A stretch of DNA of 64,000 nucleotides, from assembly GCA_033807775.1 (NCBI GenBank), contig CM066313.1, forward strand, positions 89,909,484 through 89,973,483, given 5' to 3'. Shown in pieces: positions 23,246 through 34,366 of the stretch. The position numbers and the translations under genes were made by a program. The first letter of the stretch is position 1. Each line of letters opens with the position of its first letter. Source of the stretch: Saussurea involucrata (taxonomy: Eukaryota; Streptophyta; Magnoliopsida; Asterales; Asteraceae). The notes beneath the pieces are model-generated. The model saw nothing but the letters and a program-made list of their open reading frames with translations, did no database searches and was not told the origin of the DNA.

Positions 23246-24131
23246 GTTAATGCCAAAAATCGCACCAAAGGGACAACTTAAGGTCGATATGGACTTAAAC
23301 AACTAAAGAAAGGATCTTTCGACGAGACGTGCGACGATAAATAAAATAAAGTAACAAGGGATTTGATGACGCAGGAAAAACCTCAATCGAGGAAAAAACC
23401 TGCGGACGACAGGGGGTGTCGTCGCTGCACTATGGTCGCCAATCAAGGGCGATGTCCTTGGATACTGGTGTCGATCGTACAGAGGTTACAATACAAATGA
23501 AGAAAATGCTTCGAAATGTAAAGTACAAGTGTTTGAACGTAAAAACAGGTGTTTGTCGTGTAAGAAACAAAGTTTGAACTGCTGGTCGAGGGCTGTTGTC
23601 ATGCGTCGGGAGCGAGGACTTAAGCTTCTCTTCGAGTGTTCTTGAGTTCGCTGATGATTGCTGATGTGTATCGGGTGTTAACTGATTATCCTTGATGTGA
23701 AGACTTAGCTTGGTATTTATAGTCTTCGCGTCATTAATTAGCTCCATTAATGCTTTGATCAACGGCTACAACGGCTGGAAACGGTTGCCGGAGTGATTAT
23801 CCATAATGATCTTCGTCCGTTACGGCTATCGATCGTTGATGGTTGCGTCGGTTATATCTGTTGCTCCTTAATGACTTTGACTCCTGCATTAAACACTTAA
23901 CAAATGTAACAGTCATGGTTAACGTTAGCTTTGGTCGAAGGTGCAGTGATCTTACGCGATGGTCGTACGGGACGGGCGATGCTATGGTCGAGCGTCATGG
24001 GGGACGTACGACTTACCTTTTACGGGAGACGACGGATGTTTTCTGGGTTCTTGTTGAGACCTTATCTTAATACAAGATATAGCTTTACCTGTTTTGGTCG
24101 TGGTCGAGCGACGTGATTTTTTGCCCAAACA
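23246..24131 (-). repeat. 5' LTR of the Tat-like element
   Basis: The 886-bp LTR pairs with 17490-18376. Scattered substitutions only (for example GTTGATGTGG versus GTCGATATGG) point to a recent insertion. Confidence 0.85.
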
Positions 24132-24136
24132 GATTC

Positions 24137-25783
24137 TATCTCACTTTTGATGGCTTCTTTCCTTTGTGGTCCCTCCGAAGACGTAACCGCCTCACGATAG
24201 GTTTTCGGTTCACTTTCTACCAAGTAGGTGAGAAAGTCGGGACCAAACGACTTTTCAACTCTAGCCCGTTTGCTTCTTCTAGGTTCCACCTCTTCTTCCT
24301 CAGATAGAGCTTGTTCATCCTCTCGAACAATTTCTTTATCTTTAGAATATGAGATTTGATCTTCCTTGTTCAAGCAAGGAAATACGCCTTCGAAGAATGA
24401 TGCATTTCTTGATTCCATAACTGTATTCTTGTGTATCTTAGGATTTTTAGACTCATACACAAGAAACCGATAAGCACAGCTATTTTGTGCGTATCCAATG
24501 AATACACAATCCACTGTTTTAGGTCCTAACTTTTGTACTTTAGGCGGAGGTACAACTACTTTAGCTAGGCACCCCCACACTCGTAAGTACTTGTAAGATG
24601 GTTTCCTACCTATCCAAAGTTCATACGGCGTTTCATCCTGTTTCTTGCGTGGTATCTTATTTAAAAGATAATTAGCCGACAAAATAGCTTCCCCCCACAT
24701 GTTCTGACTTAAACCAGAACTAATTAACATGGCATTCACCATCTCTTTCAAGGTACGGTTCTTTCTCTCAGCAATACCATTTTGTTGTGGTGAGTAGGGT
24801 GCTGTGAATTCATGTCTAATTCCATTTTTAGAACACAACTCAGCAAATGGTGAGACATATTCACCTCCCCTATCACTTCTAACGACCTTGATTTTCTTAT
24901 TAAGTTGATTTTCAACTTCATTTTTGTACAAGACAAACTTGTCTATTGCTTCATCTTTACTTTTAAGCAAATATATGTAGCAATATTTTGTGCTATCATC
25001 GATGAACGTGATAAAATATTTGTTCCCACCTCTAGTAGGAACCGACTTTAAATCACACACGTCAGTGTGAATTAAATCAAGGGGTTCGGTTTTTCTTTCA
25101 ACCGATTGGAAAGATGATCTAGTAAGTTTGGCTTCTACACATGTGGGGCACTTGTGATTTGAGTTAATGTCAAATTTTGGTATGCAAATTAATTTAATTA
25201 AACGTTGTATGGAGTTAAAATTTACATGTCCTAAACGTCCATGCCAAACATTTGAAAACTCAAGCATATAAGTCGAACTAGAACTTGCTTTATTCAAATT
25301 ATTAACAACCATTACATTTAACTTGAACATGCCATTCAAGGCATATCCTTTACCCATATACATTCCACTTTTGGACAAAACAAACTTGTCCGACTCAAAC
25401 ACTAGTTTAAAACCAAACTTGTTTAACAACCACCCCGAAACGAGGTTCTTGCGAAGCTCCGGGACATACAAAACATCCTTAAGCTTGAGCTCTTTCCCGG
25501 AAGTCATCTTCAAAATGACATCTCCGACACCCTTGACATCGGCGGTGGCGGCATTCCCCATGAAGAGCTTTTGCCCATCATCAACATCTTTGTAGGTGTT
25601 GAAATTGCTCTTGTCATGACACACATGGCGGGTAGCTCCGGTATCAATCCACCATTCCCTAGGTTTTGCATCGATGACAATCACCTCCATGGCCGTAAAA
25701 TCCATGATCATTGCCACCAAGTCCTCGTTCACCATTCTGAAAACGAGAACAGTTAGTTTCACAATATGAATCTGTTTACACAC
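24137..25783 (-). pseudogene. Unit 3 Copia pol, N-terminal part (protease and integrase)
   Basis: The frame is open from 25783 across protease (WWIDTGATRHVCHDKS) and the whole integrase (WHGRLGHVNF, CPTCVEAK, DRGGEYVSPF, QQNGIAERKNRT, WGEAILSANYLL) to the acidic linker ending SEIES, where the Gypsy insertion cuts it. It is the best-preserved protease-integrase segment in the array. Its continuation is 16077-17489, which carries the 2-bp frameshift. No gag lies upstream, only the 157-nt leader before LTR4. Confidence 0.85.
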
Positions 25784-25940
25784 AACAGAAACAAATTAAA
25801 CCAAAACACACTCGATTTATACTCTGTTTATACACGACAGATAATCGAAACAAACTCGATTAAAAACTGTTTACACACAACAGCAAAGAAATAAATCGAA
25901 ACAAAACTCGATTAATTTCGTTTACAAATCTGTTTAAGAT

Positions 25941-26890
25941 TGTTGGTAATTTTAATATATTTCAATCACACACTCGATTAAATATTAAATCACGAGATTG
26001 TTATAGAAATAAGATGAAACATAATGAAGGAAACGAATTCCTAGAAAAGTCGAAAAAACGTTGAGGCTCGTGTTACACACGATTCCCTTAAACAGATTTG
26101 TGGTCTGTTCCCAGGGTACAGCAGCGTGAGTAGTTTTAGAACTTTCGGAGATGACCACTTGCCTGAAAAGTTCGCCGGAAAAGAAACCGTATGCTACTGT
26201 TTCGTATGGTGCAGTTTAGAGAGAAATCGAGTGTTGATTTTCGTGTGTCTTGGATGAAAACCGAGACCCTCTATTTATATTGAACTTTGAAACCGAAATA
26301 AATTAATTCCTAATTAATAAATCAATTACTGAAACCGAAATTCATAATTAACAAATTAATACTGTAACCGAAATGAATTCAATACAGTTTCAGTTACAAA
26401 AAAATTCAAACTGGGTCAAAAGGAATTTTAGCAAAACCGAGTTGTGTGAGCACGAGGTTTCGGAGCTGCATTCGTGTCCGCAGGTCGCGCTCACACACAA
26501 GTTCGACGATTTTAGCTTACGAAATCGTCAATCGACACCCTCCCCTGCGCGCGGGTAGGTGTTGGGTTAAAACCATTCAAGGAACTTGTCAACTCCTCCA
26601 ACTTCTTTGGTTATAAACCATTGAACTTTTACTCTCTCTTCCTATGTGGGACACATTCCCACACCCACTTGGTTTTTGCTAATTTCATCCAAATACTCAA
26701 CTTTGAGTATCGATATCTCATCCACACATATTCCGTTTTGGACGCATTATATATCGTTTTGAAGTTCTCATATAGGAGAACACAAACCCACAAAGAGTTA
26801 ATTATATATAACACACATATATATATATATATATATTTAAATGTGTCCAAAGTTTAGTAAAAACCATATTTTTACTAAAATTTTCCAACA
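25941..26890 (-). repeat. Array LTR4, shared by units 3 and 4
   Basis: The LTR is 950 bp with ends TGTTGG and CCAACA. It shares with LTR5 the signatures CACCCTCCCCTGCGCG and CCCACAAAGAG, which the other LTRs lack, and it has almost no (AC)n before the (AT)n run. Confidence 0.85.
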
Positions 26891-27355
26891 ATCCCCCACA
26901 TGAATGGTGATCGATCTATGCATACGAAAAATCCCTACGAAATTTCCAATAGTCGAATCCTGCATAGGATAGGTAGGTGTTACCCTTTGAACCTTCCTTT
27001 GTGAAACATACTTGGTCTCCTAGTTGTCAGTAGACTCGATGTCTTTGAACTGAACTACCATTTATGTAGACGACAATACATTTCACATAGGACTCTTCCT
27101 AACAAGGTCATATCCTCATAGTTGTGTTCGTTATGGTCATGAACACTAGCCTGGTTCAGCGAGAGCTGTTTAGGAATTGCGTCCCCCATAATTCCCTTCG
27201 AAGCGACCCCACTTCTCTCTCACATAGGTGATTTTCAATAATCATTAAAAGCTATACGCTTAGCCTCACTATCACTGATTCATACAACTAGGTTGTCCTT
27301 TTGAACCCAGATCTTGGGATCTCCAGTCTTCTGGATAAGGTTTCCTTTGCATGAA
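26891..27355 (-). other. Unit 4 3' untranslated region
   Basis: This is collinear with 6787-7252. No coding sequence is seen. Confidence 0.7.
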
Positions 27356-30300
27356 TTATTCATTCAAGGGCTTTAGTCCCATTCCTCTCGACGACTTATA
27401 GACTAAATCTCTACTTAGGCCTTTCGTAAGCGGATCCGCAATGTTATCCTTTGACTTCACATAGTCAATCGTGATAACTCTAGTAGAGAGTAATTGTCGT
27501 ATCGTATTATGTCTACCTCTAATGTGTCTAGACTTCCCATTATACATTGTACTTTGAGCTCTACCAATTGCCGATTAGCTATCACAATGTATACAAATGG
27601 CCGTTACCGGCTTAGGCCATTCGGGAATATCTTCTACAAACTGACGTAGCCACTCTGCCACTTCACCACATTTATCCAAGGCGATAAATTCAGATTCCAT
27701 CGTGGATCTAGCTATAACAGTTTGCTTGGATGATTTCCAAGATATAGCCGCACCTCCAAATGTAAACACATATCCACTTGTAGATATGGAATCCTTTATG
27801 TCATTTATCCAATTTGCATCGTTGTATCCTTCGATCACAGCTGGACATCTTCCATAATGCAGTCCATACTCACGTGTGTATCTCAAATATCTTAACAATC
27901 TAGTAATACTCTTCCAATGTTCAAAACTGGGATTACTAGTATACCTACTTAGCCTGCTCACTGCATATGCAAAGTCAGGTATAGTACAACTCATGAGATA
28001 CATCAGACTGCCAATTATTCTTGAGTATTCCACTTGTGCAACACTATCCCCTCGATTTTTAGATTGATGTTGACTAGTGTCAATCGGAGTTCTAGCTATA
28101 CTAGTATCTCCTTTATTAAATTTCTCAAGAATCTTGTCCACGTAATGTGTTTGACTTAACATCAGACCATTCTGGGTTCTTGTGATCTTGACCCCAATAA
28201 TCACTTCAGCTAAACCCATGTCTTTCATGTCAAACTTAGATTTCAACATATCCTTCGTGGACCTTATCATTTTGTCATCACTGCCAATGATAAGCATATC
28301 ATCAACATATAAACACAAGATGACATAACCCTGAGTGGTGTTTTTCATATAAACACATTTGTCACACTCACTTATTTTATAACCGCTTTCTAACATGGCT
28401 TGATCAAACTTTTGATGCCATTGCTTTGGAGCTTGCCTTAGGCCTTACAAGGACTTAGCAAGTTTACAAACCTTGTTCTCTTGTCCTGGGGCAACGAATC
28501 CCTCAGGCTGCTCCATATAGATTTCTTCTTCTAAATCTCCATTTAGAAAAGCAGTTTTCACACATCCATTTGGTGAATTTGCAGATTTCTAATGGCCACA
28601 ATAGCTAACACCAACCTAATGGATGTTATTCTTGTTACCGGCGAATATGTATCAAAATAATCTAGACCTTCCTTTTGTCTATATCCTTTGATTACTAATC
28701 TTGTGTTATATTTGTCAATACTGCCATCAACTTTCATCTTTCGCTTAAAGATCCAACGGTAACCTAGTGGCTTACAACCCGGAGGTAGGTCCACTAGTTC
28801 CCATGTATGGTTTTATAAGATAGATTCTATCTCACTGTTGATGTCTTCTTTCCATTGAGGTCCCTCCGAAGACGTAACCGCCTCACAATAGGTTTTGGGT
28901 TCACTTTCTACCATGTAGGTGAGAAATTTGGGACCAAACGACTTTTCAACCCAAGCCCGTTTGCTTCTTCTAGGTTCCACCTCTTCTTCCTCAGATAGAG
29001 CTTGTTCATCCTCTCGAACAATTTCTTTATCTTTAGAAGATGAGATTTGATCTTCCTTGTTCAAGCAAGGAAATACGTCTTCTAAGAATGAAGCATTTCT
29101 TGATTCCATAATTATATTCTTGTGTATCTCAGGATTTTAAGACTCTTACACAAGAAACCGATAAGCACTACTATTTTGTGCGTATACAATGAATACACAA
29201 TCCACTGTTTTAGGTCCTAACTTTTGTACCTTAGGCGGAGGTACAACTACTTTAGCTAGGCACCCCCACACTCGTAAGTACTTGTAAGATGGTTTCCTAC
29301 CCATCCAATGTTCATACGACGTTTCATCCTGTTTCTTGCCGGGTATCTTATTTAAAAGATAATTAGTCGACAAAATAGCTTCCCCCTACATGTTCTGACT
29401 TAAACCAGAACTAATTAACATGGCATTCACCATCTCTTTCAAGGTACGGTTCTTTCTCTCAACAATACCATTTTGCTGTGGTGAGTAGGGTGCTGTGAAT
29501 TCATGTCTAATTCCATTTTTAGAACACAACTCAGCAAATGGTGAGACATATTCACCTCCCCTGTCACTTCTAACGACCTTGATTTTCTTATTAAGTTGAT
29601 TTTCAACTTCATTTTTATACAAGACAAACTTGTCTATTGCTTCATCTTTACTTTTAAGCAAATATATGTAGCAATATTTCGTGCTATCATCGATGAACGT
29701 GATAAAATATTTGTTCCCACCTCTAGTAGGAACCGACTTTAAATCACACACGTCAGTGTGAATTAAATCAAGGGGTTCGGTTTTTCATTCAACCGATTGG
29801 AAAGATGATCTAGTAAGTTTGGCTTCTACACATGTGGGGCACTTGTGATTTGAGTTAATGTCAAATTTTGGTATGCAATTTAATTTAATTAAACGTTGTA
29901 TGGAGTTAAAATTTACATGTCCTAAACGTCCATGCCAAACATTTGAAAACTCAAGCATATAAGTCGAACTAGAACATGCTTTATTCAAATTATTAACAAC
30001 CATTACATTTAACTTGAACATGCCATTCAAGGCATATCCTTTACCCACATACATACCACTTTTGGACAAAACAAACTTGTCCGACTCAAACACTAGTTTA
30101 AAACCAAACTTGTTTAACAACCACCCCGAAACGAGGTTCTTGCGAAGCTCCAGGACATACAAAACATCCTTAAGCTTGAGCTCTTTCCCGGAAGTCATCT
30201 TCAAAATGACATCTCCAACACCCTTGACATCGGCGGTGGCGGCATTCCCCATGAAGAGCTTTTGCTCATCATCAACATCTTTGTAGGTGTTGAAATTGCT

Positions 30301-30474
30301 CTTGTCATGACACACATGACGGGTAGCTCCAGTATCAATCCACCATTCCCTAGGTTTTGCATCGATGACATTCACCTCCATGGCCGTAAAATCCATGATC
30401 ATTGCCACCAAGTCCTCGTTCACCATTCTGAAAACGAGAACAGTTAGTTTCACAATATGAATCTGTTTACACAC
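27356..30474 (-). pseudogene. Unit 4 Copia pol, near full length but broken
   Basis: All four domains are present: protease and integrase start (29785-30474), integrase core (29386-29751), its C-terminal part (29146-29373), linker (28813-29109), reverse transcriptase (28558-28794 and 27575-28396 with YVDD) and RNase H end (27356-27547). Breaks are stops or frameshifts between these blocks. One is a TAG for the tryptophan of NMWGEA (near 29385); another is the shared 2-bp CA insertion near 28560. It shares with unit 3 the glutamine in KNTTQGYVI, where units 1, 2, 5 and 6 have histidine. Confidence 0.85.
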
Positions 30475-30631
30475 AACAGAAACGAATTAAACCAAAACAC
30501 ACTCGATTTATACTCTGTTTATACACGACAGATAATCGAAACAAACTCGATTAAAAACTGTTTACACACAACAACAAAGAAATAAATCGAAACAAAACTC
30601 GATTAATTTCGTTTCCAAATCTGTTTAAGAT

Positions 30632-31354
30632 TGTTGGTAATTTTAATATATTTTAATCATACACTCGATTAAATATTAAATCACGAAATTGTTATAGAAA
30701 TAAGATGAAACAGAATGAAGGAAACGAATTCCTAGAAAAGTCAAAAAACACTGAGGCTCGTGTTACACACTATTCCCTTAAACAGATTCGTGGTCTGTTC
30801 CTAGGGTACAACAGCGTGAGTAGTTTTAGAACTGTCGGAGATGACCACTTGCCTGAAAAGTTCGCCGGAAAAGAAACCGTTTGCTACTGTTTCGTATGGT
30901 GCAGTTTAGAGAGAAATCGAGTGTTGATTTTCGTGTGTCTTGGATGAAAACGGAGACCCTCTATTTATATTGAACTTTGAAACCGAAATCAATTAATTCG
31001 TAATTAATAAATCGATTACTGAAACCGAAATTCATAATTAACAAATTAATACTGTAACCAAAATGAATTCAATACAGTTTCAGTTACAAAAAAATTCAAA
31101 CTGGGTCAAAAGGAATTTTAGCAAAACCGAGCTGCGTGAGCACGGGTTTTCGGAGCTGCATTCATGTTCGCATGTCGCGCTCACACACAAGTTCGACGAT
31201 TTTAGCTTACGAAATCGTCAATCGGCACCCTCCCCTGCGCGCGGGTAGGTGTTGGAGTAAAACCATTCAAGGAGCTTGTCAACTCCTCTCACTTCTTTGG
31301 TTATAAACCATTGAATTTCTACTCTCTCTTCTTATGTGGGATACATTCCCAAAC
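30632..31354 (-). repeat. Array LTR5, left part, interrupted by a LARD-like element
   Basis: The LTR starts TGTTGG and is collinear with the other array LTRs up to GGGATACATTCCCAAAC, where the inserted element begins. It resumes at 40615. Confidence 0.85.
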
Positions 31355-31526
31355 TATAACACCCCGAAAATCCTAACTCAGTCTATAAACGAAGTTATTT
31401 GGAATTATTAAAGGATAAGGTTTTGTTTTGGAGTGTGGAACACGTGATGCTATTTGGGTCGCATAAGAAATCGGGAAGATTGGGCTCGGTACCTGGGCCG
31501 CGAGAGTGGCCGACGATTGTGACCTG

Positions 31527-31705
31527 GTCACTATCGCCCAATATGTACCGAGAGGTGGGGAGAGACCAGCGAGTGTGACATTCGCGATAGTGACATGGTC
31601 ACTTTCGCAGTGTCACTATCGCCTCATATGTACCGAGAGTTGTGGGGTAGCGGGCGAGTATACCCGGCGATAGTGACCGTGTCACTATCGCGGTGTCACT
31701 ATCGC
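31527..31705. repeat. Inverted-repeat cluster GCGATAGTGAC / GTCACTATCGC
   Basis: The 11-mer GCGATAGTGAC (31584-31594, 31667-31677) and its exact inverse GTCACTATCGC (31527-31537, 31612-31622, 31681-31691, 31695-31705) alternate. The pair at 31667-31691 forms a perfect 11-bp stem with a 3-nt loop. The 3' LTR has the same cluster at about 37777-37955. Confidence 0.85.
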
Positions 31706-33381
31706 CGACGGGTCCTGAGGGTTTTAAACCCACGCCTTTCAGCGTTCTTTCATTTCTATTCCATCTCCCTCTCTCTAAACACTCCCAAACGAACCCCTTT
31801 TCCCCATTTCATTTTTTGAAGCCTCTAAGGCTCCGGTTTTGGAGTTTCTAAGTGATTCCTTGCATCTTGAAGAAGATTTGGAAGCAAAGGTATGGGTTCA
31901 TCTTCCTCATCTCTTTTGTTGGTTCAAATCTTTTAGAGTTCACCTAACCCTCTTCCAAACCCTTTCATCCTTCTTGAAGAAACGAAGTTTGAAGCTAACT
32001 TTGGTAACCCTATAAGTGTTTAGTTGGTGGTTTCACTTGATGATTGAGGTAATCTTCTTTTCTCTTCATTTTGGAAATTAGGGTTTCGATCTATTGGTGA
32101 TTTTGGGTGTAATATGTTGGGAGAAATAATTCTAAGTGTTTGGGGATAAATATTTATGGTTGGAAACTTATGGATTCAGGTTTTGGAAGATTTGGACTTG
32201 AAGATACGGACTTCTTCAAAGGAGCATACGTATGGGAAAATCTAGATTTAGCTTAATCTAGCTAGGTGAGTTCAAGTTGCTTTGTGAAAACTTTGTACAT
32301 GCCAAAATATGTGTTTTAAAGTGTTTGTATGCTTTATGTGAAATTACCTCTTGTTGAGTTATTTGGTGGGTTTTGATTTGATTAGAATGTTGAACTTTAC
32401 ATATCTTGTAAAACACCCACATTTGGGGATTTTGAGTGATTGATGAATAAATCACAAGTAAAAGAGGTTTTGATAATTTATTGCATAAGTAAAGAGGATT
32501 TGGTCAAAATACACTTTTAGTGTTTCTGTGATTATGTGATAACTATGATGTGGCGTAATTTCAAGTGTGAACGTATAGGTTGGGGATTTTTGTAAATTCG
32601 ACCATGTGAATGTTTTGGAAGTTGTAAACATTTATTTTGGAGCCGATGGCCAATTGAGGAATTAAAAGGTAAAGATTTTGGGTAACGACGCATTTTGGTT
32701 TACGTAACCGTGTGAGTGACACGTATTTAACCAAACGTTTATTTTGGCCTTAAAGGCTTGACTTATATTTAAATGAGTCTTTTGAGTGTTTGCCGGTTCT
32801 GGAGACTCGAGGTTGAGTCTTGGATGTGTTATATGCTTAAGTGCCTTTTATTTGAATATGTGCCGGTTTGAGCGTTGGTCTTATGTGTGAAGACCGTTTG
32901 AGGTTTTCGTATTCTTAGTACCTTTGGGACTAATGAACCTTGGTGAATTATATGCATTGTTGAATTGTGAAAGAGTTGCACATACGTATACATATAGATG
33001 CATATATGATTTGACTTCATTGGGAAGGTGGCAATGAAGGGGTTGTGAGACTATCATACCTCGGAGCATGTGTTTGCATTTTATGGGCTAGATGCATGTT
33101 CATTTGCATGAATTGATGTTGATAAATGATCATTAGATATTTTGAGCAGAGGGCTCGGTTTTGGATTCGGTTGAGTCTTGATGGCATTCGCCCGGTTTTA
33201 ATAAGCTCGACGTGGGCTTGGGGTTTGCATTACATGAGTTGCATTATATTGAGATTTACATGATTTGAATGCATTAGTTATTCTTTTGGGGGTCATGTAT
33301 ATATTTTTAAGTCGAGTAAGCTTGTTTCGGATGGTGGGTTTTCCCAATGTAAAGATCCATTAGGATTGAACTTGATGGCTT

Positions 33382-33577
33382 GGACTAAAGACCTAGTATG
33401 GTTGATGTCTAAGAAGGGCTAAAGACCTAGTATGGTTGATGCCGAAAATGGACTAAAGACCTAGTATGGTTGATGTCTAAGATGGACTAAAGACCTAGTA
33501 TGGTTGATGTCTAAGATGGGCTAAAGATCTAGTATGATTGATGCCGAGGATTGACTAAAGACCTAGTATGGTTTATG
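33382..33577 (+). repeat. 34-bp tandem repeat in the LARD-like LTR
   Basis: Nearly six copies of a 34-bp unit starting GG(A/G)CTAAAGACCTAGTATGG begin at 33382, 33416, 33450, 33484, 33518 and 33552. The same array lies at about 39632-39827 in the other LTR. Confidence 0.85.
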
Positions 33578-34366
33578 TCATCTGTTTTCCACATCCAAGA
33601 AGCTTACTTGCATTTATTTAATCGTGGTTTAATTTATGTGTTTGCCACATTCGATGAGATCGGGTCTCCCCCCGTCACCGAATGGTATTGATTTCGGGTA
33701 TTTTATATATTCGCATTGTTGAGGTTATATTATATGCATATGGATTGTTTTCCATGATTGATGGACGGATTTATGTTACATCCTTATTGGATGTTTTAAC
33801 TATTGGAGTTTTATTCGCAGTGGCGATTATTTGAGAAATTATTATTAAGTAACTCTTGATGTGAGTTTTGAATTTGAGTCCTTTGCAGAGAAACGACTTT
33901 CATTGGAAGCTTTCCTCTCAGAAATTGTATGCGTTGGAAAATGGGTTGTCGATGTCTTTTATACAAACCCTTTTGGAAAATCATTTATTAAGTTGAAGCT
34001 GTCGATTTATCAAATGATTTGCTCGTGATGTAAACTCTTGAACTCACTAGGCGTTAGCCTAACCTTTTATTTGTCAGCATGTGCAACAGGTCCAGGTTGG
34101 GAATAGCTTTAGCTACACTGTGAAGTGATGAGTGCTAGTAGAGTGCACGAGAAGTGAGATCCTTAGCGAAGTCTTCCTCACTTCTTGGGATTAGCAACTT
34201 GTAATTGGGTTAAGTAACACTCGCCTTGAGTTGTTAGTTGTTTAATTCGTGAGGTTTAAACTGTTGAGGTATTTTAAGGATGATATGTAGAAGTAATTTT
34301 ATCATCTTTTAGTTTAATTTATTGTAATTAAAGATAGTTGCTCATCCCAATTTTGAGGGTGTTACA

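Larger units (their letters stand above)
17490..24131 (-). mobile_element. Ty3/Gypsy element of Tat/Retand type, non-autonomous, 6.6 kb
   Basis: It starts TGTTAATGCC and ends GCCCAAACA, and is flanked by GATTC at 17485-17489 and 24132-24136. The LTRs (887 and 886 bp) differ at only a few positions. On the minus strand the order is LTR, primer site TGGCGCCATCCGTGGGA, reverse transcriptase, a second (archaeal-type) RNase H, integrase, then a 1.6-kb 3' region with an antisense open frame. The extra RNase H before integrase and the antisense frame are features known for the Tat/Retand group. Gag and protease are absent: the first frame begins shortly after the primer site and goes almost at once into the reverse-transcriptase linker. 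Confidence 0.85.
31355..34366 (+). repeat. 5' LTR of the LARD-like element
   Basis: The 3012-bp LTR has its first dinucleotide mutated from TG to TA. It holds an inverted-repeat cluster (31527-31705) and a 34-bp tandem repeat (33382-33577). It contains the plant-like phrase GAAAATCTAGATTTAGC, but no coding frame with recognisable content. It matches the 3' LTR with few differences. Confidence 0.8.
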
